The notes below the pieces were generated by a model that was not told the origin of the DNA, did not search any database, and worked only from the letters and a program-made list of their open reading frames with translations. From NCBI RefSeq assembly GCF_950023065.1, contig NC_088679.1, positions 7,998,001-8,062,000 on the forward strand: 64,000 bases of DNA, written 5' to 3'. The DNA comes from Planococcus citri (taxonomy: Eukaryota; Arthropoda; Insecta; Hemiptera; Pseudococcidae). The position numbers were made by a program, and so were the translations under genes. Positions 47,187-60,067 of the stretch are shown here, piece by piece (the stretch's first letter is position 1; the number at the start of each line of letters is the position of its first letter).

Positions 47187-48085
47187 AGACGTCGACATTT
47201 ACATCGACTACGTTTTTTTTCCAACATATGATGGAAAAGTGATCAATTAATTATTTAGTAGGAATCTTCTGTCCATATAAAAGCCAGGTAAATGAAAATT
47301 TTCGAAATTTTCTCATTATTTCTGATACCTAGACATGCCATCTCGACATGTAGATGTAAAATTCGATGCTCGAAATTTACATCTACAACTATGTCGACCA
47401 ATTTTTCAGAATTAAAATTTCTGTTTTAGTGTTTAAAATTTCAGTAAACATTCAAAAATATGATCTTGTTCAATGTGGAAAACAAATTTTTTAGGGAATT
47501 GATGAAATTATTCACTTTTCCGCAGTTTGGAGATGTAGATGATATGATGTTGATATTGTGGATGTATTTGTTGATGTCGAATTTCACATCAACATTAACA
47601 TCGACATGTCGACATGAAAATGGATTAGTTTAGTACTCGCAGATAAAGTATTGCACCATCTTTGATATAAGGGATTTCTGTTGAACTTCTTGATTATACA
47701 GACTTTTCGTCTGTACTTCTGCGGAAGTGGACTTTGCATCGATGCTGTTTTCAGCACTAGCAATAGCCACATCAGAAGAAATAATTTTTGGGGAAAAAAA
47801 TTGAAAATTTTTAAACTCATATTCTATAACTTAAGGAAGCAGGAGGTCGACATAAATTCCGATGTGAATGTCGATCCATCCACATCCGTCATTTTTGGAT
47901 GCCCCATGTCGATGTGAATTTCGACCCTATGTGGAGCCAATTGTCGACACGAATGTAGATCAACATCAGTCGACAATTACATCGACAATTAGCTCGACAC
48001 AGGGTCGAAATTCACATCGACATGTGGCATCCAAAAGTGACGGATGTGGATGGGTCGACATTCACATCGAAATTAGCATGGTCAT
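47187..48085. repeat. GTCGACAT/ACATCGAC-rich fold-back repeat
   Basis: Many inverted copies of GTCGA-CATT-ACATCGAC-like words occur here (47,187-47,205, 47,335-47,400, 47,575-47,617 and 47,847-48,085). The last part is a long palindrome: about 90 bp from GATGTGAATGTCGATCCATC pair with the stretch ending at about 48,080. The rest is AT-rich. No coding sequence seen. It may be an element with palindromic ends. Confidence 0.6.
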
Positions 48086-48169
48086 TGTTTTACGGGTCAA
48101 TGCCCTTGGACATCCTGAAGTCTCAGCTGACACAATGGGCCAAGGCAAACTTTTGGTCTCTTTCTTTCC

Positions 48170-48418
48170 CTAGTTGGAGTGTTGGATTTTCTTTTCTAGT
48201 TCTTTCTCAGCATGTTTGAGAACTTTCTCCATCCCAGCCGGGGTTATTTGGCCCATCTGTAGGTAATCACTGTAGGGCAGTAGACGACCCACAGTGGCTG
48301 GCCTGACTGGGTGGTAGAATCTCTCATTTATCCCTTTTAGTACAAGGTAGTGCATTGTGGGTTGGTATACGTGATATGAAAATATCAGAGAGTTAGTAGG
48401 GATGGCCCAGTTCACCAT
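48170..48418 (-). other. Unidentified open frame, possible transposon remnant
   Basis: Encodes 82 residues with YHPVRPATVGRLLPYSDYLQ and a charged helical end (MEKVLKHAEKELEKK). I do not recognise a family. Composition is more protein-like than neighbouring frames. A second frame at 48,985-48,788 (minus) has CWYCYEGH. Both may be pieces of the retroelement that carried the macro domain; this is only an inference from proximity and strand. Confidence 0.3.
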
Positions 48419-48985
48419 CAGTGATCAACTGATGCATCGTGCGTTCAAATGTGCAAACTCAAAATCACCCACAAACCTCAGGAAACTCAAGTTGTGAGTA
48501 GAAAAGACGATTCCCAAAGTTGCAGTTGCCCAATCACATTTTTCAACCATTTTTTTTTTGAATAGGAAATTTTGGCCTCTAAAAATGTCTTCTTGGATGC
48601 AAAGACTCGAAATCGCGCCCAAACTCTATACAAAACTCAATTTGTGACTAGAATTATTATGATTTCCAAAATCATACTACATAATAACATTATAATGTAT
48701 TTTGTCCATTTTTGGACTTTCGACTTATCTCAGAGGCCTTATGACTCTTTTCTGGAAAATTAGAGGGGAATTTCAACATTTTCAATTTTATGCTATATTT
48801 TGGTGTTGGAACCGAGGGTGTCCTTCATAGCAGTACCAACAAACTTTCCCCTTCTGCCTAGAGGCAAGACACCACTGGTTGGTAGCCACTGAATGGAGCC
48901 CCTGTTCCTGACCATCTCTGCTGGGAACCTGATCAGAATTCATGCAGGCTCCTTTCCATCTTAGTTTAAGATTGTATGTTTTCAT

Positions 48986-51845
48986 GCTTATGTAAAAAAA
49001 AAATGAATGTTGAAATGTATTAATGTGTCAGGGACCTGTGAAGTGGGGCTTGTAGTGATGGTGTGAATGGCTTTTTTCAGATAGGCGTGTGTGGGGGTCG
49101 GGAGTGCAAAGTTCTGTGAGAGATCTTAGTAGGTATCTTACGTTCGCCAGAGTCACTTGTTTGAAGCTTGCTTCAACTACACCCCTTCCACAAAAAAAAA
49201 ACAACTAAAACTGTTTAAATTTGAAAAAAGTTGAAAACCACTTTGGAACAACAACCTGAACCTGAACCTGAACTGAAAGTAAGTACCTAGGTATACCTTT
49301 TGAAACCAGAAAAAACTATTTCAAAACTATTACTGGAAACCTTTTGGGAACCAGAACCGAGGACCACTTCCTGGAAAAGGGAACAGAAAACAGAACCAAC
49401 TGAGGACGAAAGCTCTTGAAAATTTGTATTTCGAAAGGCATGTAAAACGATGGCGAGGATTTATTTTTTCACTTTAAAACTAGAAAGTTGAATAATATTT
49501 TTTTTAGATTTTTCAATTTTTGCTCGGGCAAAACTTTTCTGAAATTCTTGTTTTGAGAAGTGAAAACACAGATTTTTCTTTCATCACAAGCGCCTCATCC
49601 TTCACCGTCCCCTTCATAATAAAGCGCAGGCTCAGGGCAAACTGCCCCCCCCCGACAGTCCTGTGAATTGAATTTAAATACCAACGAACCGAAATTGAAA
49701 TCTTTGAGATTAACATTGGCCTACTTTGTCAGTAAGGGATTTGAATTTTATGAGAGAGGTGAGCACTGGAAGTTTTCTTAGATACCATCGATCTTTTCAT
49801 TCAAATCAAAATCTAAAACCTACCAAAATTGAACTCAATCCAAACTGAAAAAACTTTCCAAATAAGTGCTCGAAGAAAACACGACCTAAGTAAACCCAAA
49901 ACCGACACATGACCGCATATCTTACGCTGCTGTACAACGACAGAAAGTATACACGAGATACGGAAACATCAACCTAGGAGGTCCAACATACGCCAACAGA
50001 ACATCTCATTATAAAACCATAGATCAAAAAATCTCATCGTCGGATCCGTTCTCGAATCGAGGGCTACCTGAATTTCATCTTTTTTTTTTCGTTACGTCGC
50101 CGTCGAGTTTTACACCAAAATCTACGCGTAAAACATACAAAACAGGCGAAACAGAAACAGAATAAAAATCCTATCAATCACGTGGAAATCGGCTCGAATT
50201 GTGCGTACTGCTTACTGCGTATACATATAAGTATTCGAGAACCAGGATCAAGATGCATTTAAAAATAAAAATACTTATTAAATGTCACAAAATAAGATGG
50301 ATTAACACGATTCGTATTGGTCGCTCTATGTCCTATGTCTCTCATATATGGGGACTCATTTATACGTATACGCGAATCGTATGTATGTATAGTCTCTTGT
50401 ATACAACATAAAAATGAATAACAACAACATGCTCGTTGGCTGTCCAAACATCGAGCACATTTTTATTCTTCTAGTACCACGATTACGATTTCCTGAAAAA
50501 CTTATTAAACAAACGCCGCCCTGGTGCGGTGTCATTTCGTAATTGTCGTCTAAATTATTTGAAACTGTTTGGCGTCTGCTTTTTCGCTTTTAAAAACCTA
50601 CCTAAACGATGTCCGTTGTTGCTGCAATAAATAAACATATTCTAATTATTTTCAATGCAGGCGTAATTTCTAATTCAATTATACTCGTACAGCTGTCCAC
50701 TCTGGTTCGGTTACCTACTCGTACATGTGGCTATCTTCTTCATTTTTTCATAATAACTTATTATTTATTTTTTCAGGTACCTACTCTGGTTATTAATACG
50801 TTTCACTCGACTGTATACTGTGTACTGTGTTTGTCTCTTAAATATTCTCGCACCTCTAAAATACTCAAATTAGTCAGGTACTGTGACAGTAGTCTACGAA
50901 GTCTTCGAGTAGGCAACGTAAATTTTTGAGTAATAAGTTTTTCAAACCTACCTTTGTATATTTTTTTTTTACCGAAAAGAACAGCAGCTGCTTATAGTTT
51001 CAGTTTCGTCATTTTTTTTAAAGCAACTGTCAAATAACATCGATTGAGTTATTAGACATTTTAATTTAGCGTCCTTTTTTTCCCCTTCCTTTTTCTATAC
51101 TCGAGTATACACACTTTCTAACTCGATACACGTATACTTACAACGGTTTTTAATAAGTAGTGGAAAATTTCGAAAATTTTCATAAAGCACTAAGTATTGG
51201 AAAAATACCTCGGGCAACTTTAAATATAAATCAAAACGCTTTCAAAATGGTTAATCTGCTTAAAACTTGCATTAGCGAGCATTAATAATATCGTTGTGAA
51301 TCGAAAGGAGGGCGGAGCAGGGAAGGCGAAACTTTTTACAGCAATTAACATCTGTCTACGTAGCGAAAAAAATTACATAGTTAACAACGTTTAAGCTAAG
51401 TACAGTATAGCGAATAGAAAAACGTGAAAATTTAATTAACGCCAAGGTACCCACACATACACACCGGTGACTGTATAATTGCGTAATTTAAAATTTACTA
51501 TCCGTCTTGGCAATGTTTAAACGCAAACACAGCAGCGTTTATAATAAAGAGCAATGGATTATAATTGTTTGTTATTCGTTTGGCAGAATTTTTTTCGCCT
51601 TTTTACACGACTCATTCGCGATGCTCACCTTCGCCTAATCAAATTTAAACACGGGGCAATTTCCAAACCGCGTACGTACGTCGTGGTAATCAACATCATT
51701 TATATGATAAAATGTCCGCCGACAAATGAAAAAAAAAAACACTATAACGTTGCTTATTTGAAATAAAATTTAAATCGACATAGAGTAATTAAAAATGTTG
51801 GTCTGCGTTATTATAGTAGAACTATACACTAAAATATATGCCGCA
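48986..51845. other. No gene recognised
   Basis: Unique-looking sequence. No exon, RNA or element could be supported. The part at 49,900-50,160 is less AT-rich. Confidence 0.3.
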
Positions 51846-54548
51846 CACACACCTGAGAGCTATTAAAATGAGCAAAAAAAAACTCACACACGTTGTTTAA
51901 CGAAATGAATTTTTTTTTGAATAAAATACCCGATTAGGTACTCAACTGCGCGTAAGTATTCTTAATTCGCGCATTTTAATTAATACATTAACGCGATATT
52001 ATTCTTATACACGTTTGTCGCACCGTGATCGAGGAATAGGTAGGTACACGAGCGACGTATCTAATGCAAGTAGGTACCTAATTTATTTATAATAAATCAA
52101 GAGATGGTTTTAAAACGAGAATTTGATTTGTTACTGTTGATATTGTACGAACTTGACGCTCGTGTAGACTTATTAATTGTTAATTCGAATCTCGAGATGG
52201 GGTTTTGTCTGAATGATCCACGATATAATAATAATTTACTCTGGATGCGGCTGGCACGTGCTGTATTTTACGATTCGTAGAGTCAACTGAGTAATTTTAA
52301 TCATCTGACCTACGAAATGAAAGAAATTTCAATTCGGAGGCAGACTTGCCTATGATGTTACGTGGTGAACGCCAGGGGTCCCGAAACACCAAGATTCACT
52401 CGAGATAGCTTTAGTCGGGGGCCCCGCTTAAGGATCTATTGCACCCCCCGCCAATCCTCCGGGACAACTTTTTTCTTAGAGGGGGAATCCTAAGAAACAT
52501 TTCTAACCGTTGTCCTCAAAAAAAAGTGGCCCTACTTAAAAAATGGCGGTCATTTTGATTTACAGGTCAACCGTAATCGCAGATTTTGCGTTCCAACATA
52601 GGACTAGCATGAAATTTTTTAAACCGTGCAAAGGTAGATCGAAAGAGCAGGCAAAAATTCATCACCGGTCAAAATTTCAAGTGCTACAGTGCTTTTTTCG
52701 ATTTTTGGTGAATTTTCAAAAATCAAATTTTGGTCAAAATGTGAGAAAAAAAATCAAAATTTTACCAAATTGACCTAGAAATCTGAAATTTGGGATAAAC
52801 CCTATTTTCAACCTGCCAAATCGATTGGAAACTGTTTCAAACCGTTTTGGGCAGTTCTGGAGCCTCCAGCAGATTTTTGAAACTCGAAATTCCCACACAA
52901 TTTCATTAAATGGAGATGGAAAGCCAAAATTAATTCTGCAAACTAATTTCAATACTCGATGAAGTCGACAGCAGGTGAATTTCAAGTCGTTTTGTAGCCT
53001 TAAACGATTTTTTAAAAATTACTGAAGCCTCCAGTAGATTTTTGAAACTTGAAATTTTCTCAAAATTTCATCAAATGGAGATAGAAAGCTGAAATTTACT
53101 CTGCAAACTATTTCAATGCAATATGAAGTCGAAAGCATGGTGGTTTCAAGTAGTTTTGAAGCTTCCAGCTACTTTTTAGAAATTTCAATTCTCCGAAAAA
53201 CGCCATGAAACCTTTCAAAAACGCACTGGAGGTTCCAAAATTACTTGAACCCGCCGTGAAGTCGTCTTCAAAGGGTGTTAAAATCGTAGTGCATAGTTAA
53301 TTTCAGCTTTACATGTCTATTTGATGAAATTTTGAGAAAATTTCAAGTTTCAAAAATCGACTGCAGGCTTCAGAAATTTTCAAAAAATCGTTGAAGGCTA
53401 CAAAACGACTTGAAATTTACCTGCAGCCGACTTCATAGAGTATTGAAATAAGTTTGCAGAATTAATCTCGAATTTCCAACTCCGTTTGATGAAATTTTGT
53501 GGGAATTTCGAGTTTCAAAAATCTGCTGGAGACTCCAGAACTGCCCAAAACGGTTTGAAACAGTTTCCAATCGATTTGACAGGTTGAAAATAGGGTTTAT
53601 CTCAAATTTCAGCTTTCTAAGTCAATTTGGTAAAATTTTGATTTTTTTCTCACATTTTGGCCAAAATTTGATTTTTGAAAAATCACCAAAAATCGAAAAA
53701 AGCACTGTAGCACTTGAAATTTTGACCGGTGATGAATTTTTGCCTGCTCTTTCGATCTACCTTTGCACGGTTTAAAAAATTTCATGCTAGTCCTATGTTG
53801 GAACGCAAAATCTGCGATTACGGTTGACCTGTAAATCAAAATGACCGCCATTTTTTAAGTAGGGCCACTTTTTTTTGAGGACAACGGTTAGAAATGTTTC
53901 TTAGGATTCCCCCTCTAAGAAAAAAGTTGTCCCGGAGGATTGGCGGGGGGTGCAATAGATCCTTAAGCGGGGCCCCCGACTAAAGCTATCTCGAGTGAAT
54001 CTTGGTGTTTCGGGACCCCTGGCGTTCACCACGTAACATCATAGGCAAGTCTGCCTCCGAATTGAAATTTCTTTCATTTCGTAGGTCAGATGATTAAAAT
54101 TACTCAGTTGACTCTACGAATCGTAAAATACAGCACGTGCCAGCCGCATCCAGAGTAAATTATTATTATATCGTGGATCATTCAGACAAAACCCCATCTC
54201 GAGATTCGAATTAACAATTAATAAGTCTACACGAGCGTCAAGTTCGTACAATATCAACAGTAACAAATCAAATTCTCGTTTTAAAACCATCTCTTGATTT
54301 ATTATAAATAAATTAGGTACCTACTTGCATTAGATACGTCGCTCGTGTACCTACCTATTCCTCGATCACGGTGCGACAAACGTGTATAAGAATAATATCG
54401 CGTTAATGTATTAATTAAAATGCGCGAATTAAGAATACTTACGCGCAGTTGAGTACCTAATCGGGTATTTTATTCAAAAAAAAATTCATTTCGTTAAACA
54501 ACGTGTGTGAGTTTTTTTTTGCTCATTTTAATAGCTCTCAGGTGTGTG
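51846..54548. repeat. 2.7-kb palindrome with identical outer arms
   Basis: Left positions pair with right positions with a constant coordinate sum of 106,394 at several checkpoints (51,846/54,548, 52,441/53,953, 52,561/53,833, 52,741/53,653), so the outer arms have no indels, and I saw no mismatch from 51,846 to about 52,711. Inward of that, substitutions and indels appear and the centre (about 53,197) is only loosely palindromic. The inner palindrome from about 52,436 to 53,958 has the CCTCCGGGACAAC ends shared with the 28.4-kb MITE, so it is a transposon. The outer 590 bp look like ordinary genomic DNA. The duplicated frames at 52,543 and 53,851 are by-products. Confidence 0.85.
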
Positions 54549-56930
54549 GTAATCCCCCATCCCGTAATTTTGACCGTCAAAAAAAATTATTGCCTATAGA
54601 AAACTAAATGATTCGACGCCAAAAAAAATTCCAAGAAAAATAACTCATTTTGTAATAGAAAAAAAATTTGATTTGTAAAAATGAACACATAAATTTTACA
54701 AATGAAGATACCTAGTCCTTCCTTTATTGAAAAAAAACTCCCTTCTAAGTTGAATTTGAAAAAGTTTTGCTTTTCAAAAAGTTTGATTTCTTGCAGAAAT
54801 TGCTAAAAACTGAGAAAAAGTTGTCGTTTTTTTTAGTCGATAAATTGTGAAAAAGATTTTTTTTGGTCAAAATTTTCAAAAATTGTCAAAAAGTCTTTTT
54901 TTTCAGAATTACCAAATAAATTTTGCTTTTTATAAAGCTACCAAAAATCTTGATTTTTTTCGAAAAATTGCCATAAGTTTTCTATTTAAAAAAAAATCCT
55001 CCATGTTTTGTAATGAAAATGCCAAAAAAAAACTAGCCCAAATTGCTAAGAGTTCTACTGTTTTCTTTTTTTCCCCTTTTTGCTAAAATTGTGAACAAGT
55101 TTTGCTTTTTTGGTCAAAACCACCAAAAAGATCTTGCTTTTCATCGAGACTATCAAAAAATCTTACTTTTCGTTAAAACTGCTCTCAAATGTGCGCTTAA
55201 AAACTCTCTGATGAAATTGTTGATCCTCAAAATTACCCCTATCTCCTCCTGTTGCCCAAAAAAGCAAAAATAGCACTACTTGTGCAGTATACGAACTGTT
55301 TCTTTTTGTTTTTTTTGACTTGCTATTTATCAATTTTTGTAAGTGTATATAATTCGTATTTTTTTTTTTTTTTAAAGAGTCTTTTTACTTTTTGAAATGG
55401 GAATTTTCATGTTTTTTCCGTCGTTTTGCTTGAACCAGCTCGTTTGTCTTTTCCTTTTCTAAAATTAAAAAGTAACTATAGAGTTTACATTTTTAGACAT
55501 TTTGCCCCCTCCCCCGCCCAAATGTTTCTTGGATGTAAGAAGGATCGATATTATTTTTAAAAAGTAATTTTTTCAAAATTTGAAAAAGTATACCTAGTCA
55601 AAAAACATACCTGCCTACAAAAATTCTAAAAATAATGGATCATTTCCACACGTTCCAAAAAATTTCAACTAGAGAAAATTCAACTGATTTTTGCTCAAAA
55701 GTTCAATTGTAAAGATGTCAAGAACGATTAGATCTTTGTACTTATAAGTATCCATTTACGAATGAATGTTTGATCTTATAAGATCACAAAAAAATAATAC
55801 CTATCTACCTACATTGTATATCGATAGCGAAAAAACTTGTCTCCATTATTCCTTACAGTACCTACATATATCTACTCGTACGTAAATCGTGGCAGAAAAA
55901 TTAAATAAAAATTAGTATGTAGGTACCTATCTAAATTACCACACACATTGAGTACGCCTTGTCGAGTGTCGAGTGAGAAAAAAAACAAGGGGGTAGATGA
56001 TTATATAAGGAATAAAAATGCACTTTTATTAAACGACAGATTGTAATTGAGGTTATGTGTTTATAAGACGAGGTCATGAAATTGGTATTTCCCTCGAGAT
56101 ACCATTGTCTCTTTACGGCTCCGACTCCTGCTCACATACTCGAGGGTATTTTTATTCGAGGAACAATACTGCACCGTGCTGTAGGAGACAAATACACCCA
56201 ATTACAATGTTAAAACAACGCTATAGTTACATACTATATAATCGAACTCAGTAAGCGTGAAGTGAAAAAGTGATCGGTGTTTTAGGCATTAACATGCACC
56301 AGCGAATTTTTTCAGTAAACTAATTTCCATTTAGCTATACTTACTTACCAGAAGCCCAGAGAAAAAAATTATAGATTCCTTGTTTGGACGGAATGTCATG
56401 GCAGAATGTTGCAATATGATTAAGTATGGTACGAAATGGCCATTTTTAAAGTAATTCTAAGGGGAAAATTAAGATTTATTTGTTGGTAAGTGATAGTAGA
56501 TCGTTGCTCTTTTCACTTCAAAAGTGATCTAGAAATGGATGGACTGAACTCGAACATTTCTCCGGATTCGATTTAATCTGACCAAAAAATCAGATAAGAG
56601 TTTTGATCGGATTAGATGTGTTAAGACTTTATCAGATTTAGGGCCCTAATCTTTACCCTCTGGGTCAAAGGATCATTTTTTATGAAAAAAATTGGCTAAA
56701 GAGACGCAAATAGCTGAAATTTATTTAAAGAGCAGCTTTCGACGTAATATTTTGAAATTTTTCAAATTTTATAAAAACAAATTACCAGAACATTAATTTG
56801 AACTTGAACAAATAAATTTTAAAAACATCTTGCGCAGTAGGCAAGATTAACGACTTTGCTCTGTTATACAGGAAAATAAACAAACAATTAAACAATTGGT
56901 TTTATAAGTAATTTACAAAACAAATACTGA
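54549..56930. other. AT-rich, degenerate simple repeats, no gene
   Basis: At 54,840-55,260 phrases like TTTTGGTCAAAATT and ATTGCCAAAA recur, similar in style to the repeat at 7-8 kb. The rest is unique-looking. Nothing else supported. Confidence 0.35.
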
Positions 56931-56931
56931 A

Positions 56932-58210
56932 ATTTACCAATTTACCAAAATTTACCAATTTACCAAAACTTACCAACTTACCAAAACTTACCAATTTACC
57001 AAAACTAACCAACTTACCAAAATTTATCAATTTACCAAAAGTTACCAAAAAATTTAACAAAATTTACCAAAAATCACCAAATTACCAAAAATTACAAGTT
57101 ACCAAAAAATCAAAATTTACCAAATTACCAAAAATTACGTAAAATTTACCAAATTACCAAAATTTACCAAATTACCAAATTTTACTAAATTACCAAAATA
57201 TACCGAATTACCAAAAATTACCAAATTACCAAAATTGACCAAATTACCAAAAAATCAAAATTTACCAAATTACCAAAAATTAAAATTTACCAAATTACCA
57301 AAATTTACCAAATTACCAAAATATACCGAATTACCAAAAATTACCAAATTACCAAAATTGACCAAATTACCAAAACATACCGAATTACCAAAAATTACCA
57401 AATTACCAAAATTGACCAAATTACCAAAAAAGTTAAAATTTACCAAATTATCAAAATTTAACAAATTACCAAAAATTACCAATTTACAAAATTTTACCAA
57501 AAAAAAACCCATCAATTTACGAAGATTTACTTCCAAAGGTTGACACCAATTCAACAAAATAAATTACCACACTAATCATTAACCTCAAAATTTACCAGAT
57601 ATTACCTCAAAAACCAATTTACCAAAATTTCCCGAATTACTGAAATTTACCAATTTAGCAAAATTTATCATTTCACCAAAATTTACCAATTTACCAATTT
57701 ACAATAATTTACCAAAATTTACCATAATTTACCAAAATTTACCATAATTTACCAAAATTTACCATAATTTATCAAAATTTACAAAAATTTACCATAATCC
57801 AGCAATTTACTAACATTTACCTCAGTAATTTACCAGACATTACCCACTAATTTACCAATTTTCCAATTTACCAAATTACCCCAGCAATTTACCAACATTC
57901 ACCTCAGTAATTTACCAGACATTTCCTCACTAATTTACCAATTTTTTACCGATTTTTTTTATTTTTAATTACCCCAGTAATTTACCTACTGCCAAAGGTT
58001 TTTACCAATTTACCAAAAATAACCCCAGCAATTTACGAAAATTTACCAATTGGAATACCAATTTACCAATACAAATAAAAATTACGCAATTAATTTACCA
58101 AAACAAAAATTACCCAAGCAATTTACCAAAATTTTCGACCAACTTTAATTACGAGTAATTCACCAAAAATAACTAATCATTTTATTTACTAAAAATTACT
58201 ATTAATTCAC
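56932..58210. repeat. TTTACCAAAA minisatellite, about 1.3 kb
   Basis: A 9-11-bp unit, TTTACCAAAA/ATTACCAAAA, is repeated over more than a kilobase, most regularly at 57,100-57,480. There a higher-order unit (ACCGAATTACC...TTGACCAAATTACC) also repeats about every 55-60 bp. It grows more degenerate after 57,550. The Lys-Leu-Pro repeat frame on the plus strand is a by-product. Confidence 0.85.
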
Positions 58211-59788
58211 CAAAAAATTTTGCGCCATAGGTCTTATTGTGATCAGCACACTCCAAAACGTCAAGAAAACCCACCCCCACCCAAATCCTCAACCATCATG
58301 ACAAATACAATACCTTACTTTTCCGTTTCACGGCAAAGTCGGTAAAAAATTGTGTCTGTACTTATGTTGATTGTAGATGTAGACCCTTTTTATGAAAAAT
58401 TTTTCAAAAATGAAAATTCAAAATCCGCTGGAAGCTCCAGAATAGGTACCAGATTGCGCAACTGGAAGCTACATAACGTTGGAAAAATTACGAAAGATCT
58501 CGTTATACCCTCGTTAACATTACAATGATCAGGTATTTAAAAATTTACGCTGATAATAGCTAGTGACAATAAGGTACACATTGTATACGGTACTCATACG
58601 CAATAAAAAGCGAAAAAAAATTTCAAATCGAGAGTCACTTAGGCTAATTTGTGGTGGCACGGAACGAGCCAAGCTAATATCGAAATTTACGAGAAAGGTC
58701 TCGCGAGAGTGTAAAAATAGTCGCGATAAATACGTGTTCATGGAGGAATAAATGTTGACGAAGATGAATAACGAAGCTTTCAAAATAGAGCAACAGGAGG
58801 AAGAGGAGAGCGATTTTCCCCCAAGTTTTCGCCTAAGTACATTTAAAACGTGCGATGCTGTGCACTATGCGATTGCAATTTATATGCATTTTTACGCAAT
58901 ACCAAGCCAAAGAGAGCGATATGCGATACGGTTACTCGAATGTATTATGAATAACTAGCAACACCATCTACCAGTCACCTCACCTCCACTATTCCTGCCA
59001 CACTCTGGTTTCCGTCCTGTAGCCTCTACATGTTATGTTGTCGCACCAGTACTCGTATACTCGTTGCAATAATTAAGGCTGCAAAGTTAAACCGCAATGA
59101 CGAAATCGTTTTACGATTTATGTATAACCTGAACTAATTATCTTATAATGTAATAGAGCACGCCTCATCGCATCGGCCGAAACCGAAATTCTGTTATCGT
59201 GACGTGCTATAGCACTTTCTGCTCTTATGTGCACTTCATCGCTCAAACTGTTCCACCACTTGCCTCCTTTTCAGCTGCGGACGTCGTCGACGACGTTTAT
59301 AACAGCTGCAGTAACGTCACTAATAACACAGCCACCAAGGTGGTCCAATATTTTTCTATATGATTGTATGGTCACCGGATAATTTTTAAGATATCCGTGG
59401 CTCGAGTCGTTGCTCGATTTAGAGTAGGTACCTATGTATGTGTATGTAAGATGGGTACTTTTCCGCACTCTTTCTTTCTCTTTTTTTTTTCATTTTCAAG
59501 CGCCGGTGTCTTTTCGCTGATACAACTGTTCATGTAAATACTTCATTCTGATGTTGAGTAAATTTACTTTCATCTCTCATTTCCGTTTTACTGCCACATT
59601 CTTATACGAATCGAAAGAAAATTATTTTACTTGTAATAGCATGTAAACTGAACCAAGATGTTGATTTATTATGATTTTTTTTGTGCTTGTCTCGCCTTCA
59701 ACGATACAACAGACCTAAGAAGGTTTATAGTGGCGAGGAAGTTGTATTAATTCATCATTTTGATTTGAGAATTGCAAATTTAAACTAA
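58211..59788. other. No gene recognised
   Basis: Includes an open frame at 58,752-58,958 with an EEEESDF stretch, but no domain. A self-complementary ACGTCGTCGACGACGT lies near 59,281. No exon structure could be supported. Confidence 0.3.
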
Positions 59789-59860
59789 CAAGGGAACCCT
59801 CCCACATGATAATCCACGATTTGAATGAAACTTAGACTGGTGGAAAGAGGACCTCAAAAA
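59789..59860 (+). mobile_element. Solo end of the CAAGGGAACC element family
   Basis: CAAGGGAACCCTCCCAC, then CCACGATTTGAATG and GGAAAGAGGACCTC, match the terminal region of the palindromic element at 62,715. No partner end was found nearby, so it is a truncated copy. Confidence 0.45.
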
Positions 59861-60067
59861 AAACCATTCCCCAATTTTCAACTGCTAAAATTGATTTTTT
59901 GATTTTTGACCAGTGTTTAAAATTTTTGAAAATTTGTATTTTGAGAAGCAAAAAAACTGTGTTTTTATGTAAGTTTATTCTTGTGTTGCATATTTTTTGA
60001 ATCTGAATGGGAGTTTTTAATGCTTAAAAATTTCGATTTGGAACAAGATATTTTTCCACCCTTGGAA

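Larger units (their letters stand above)
46144..47190 (-). pseudogene. Macro-domain (OARD1/TARG1-like) pseudogene, split by an insertion
   Basis: On the minus strand 46,366-46,144 reads YNDKSSIKDFVTTMKALAAK, then a stretch with LRLGCGLDKLEL and a C-terminal VTVRVCIP. This is the C-terminal half of a macro domain of the ADP-ribosyl-hydrolase type, whose relatives have RIGCGLD in the ligand-binding loop. The preceding part lies across the insertion at 47,190-47,042: VGEVVELKTDGNY, then ITKEQY in another frame. Joining across the GTAC duplication makes ITKEQ-YNDKSS continuous. Frameshifts and a stop in the upstream part show decay. It could be a captured host gene piece or part of a retroelement; no intact N-terminal half was found. 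Confidence 0.6.

Noticed and set aside
48788..48985. CWYCYEGH as a zinc-knuckle of a retroelement Gag
   Set aside because: Spacing does not match CxxCxxxxHxxxxC.
52543..53851. Two identical 80-residue frames (MAVILIYRSTVIADFAFQHR) facing each other
   Set aside because: They are the two arms of the palindrome; no domain, and similar frames arise from its AT-rich arms.
57235..57557. Lys-Leu-Pro and Asn-Phe-Gly-Asn repeat proteins on both strands
   Set aside because: Both are translations of the TTTACCAAAA minisatellite.
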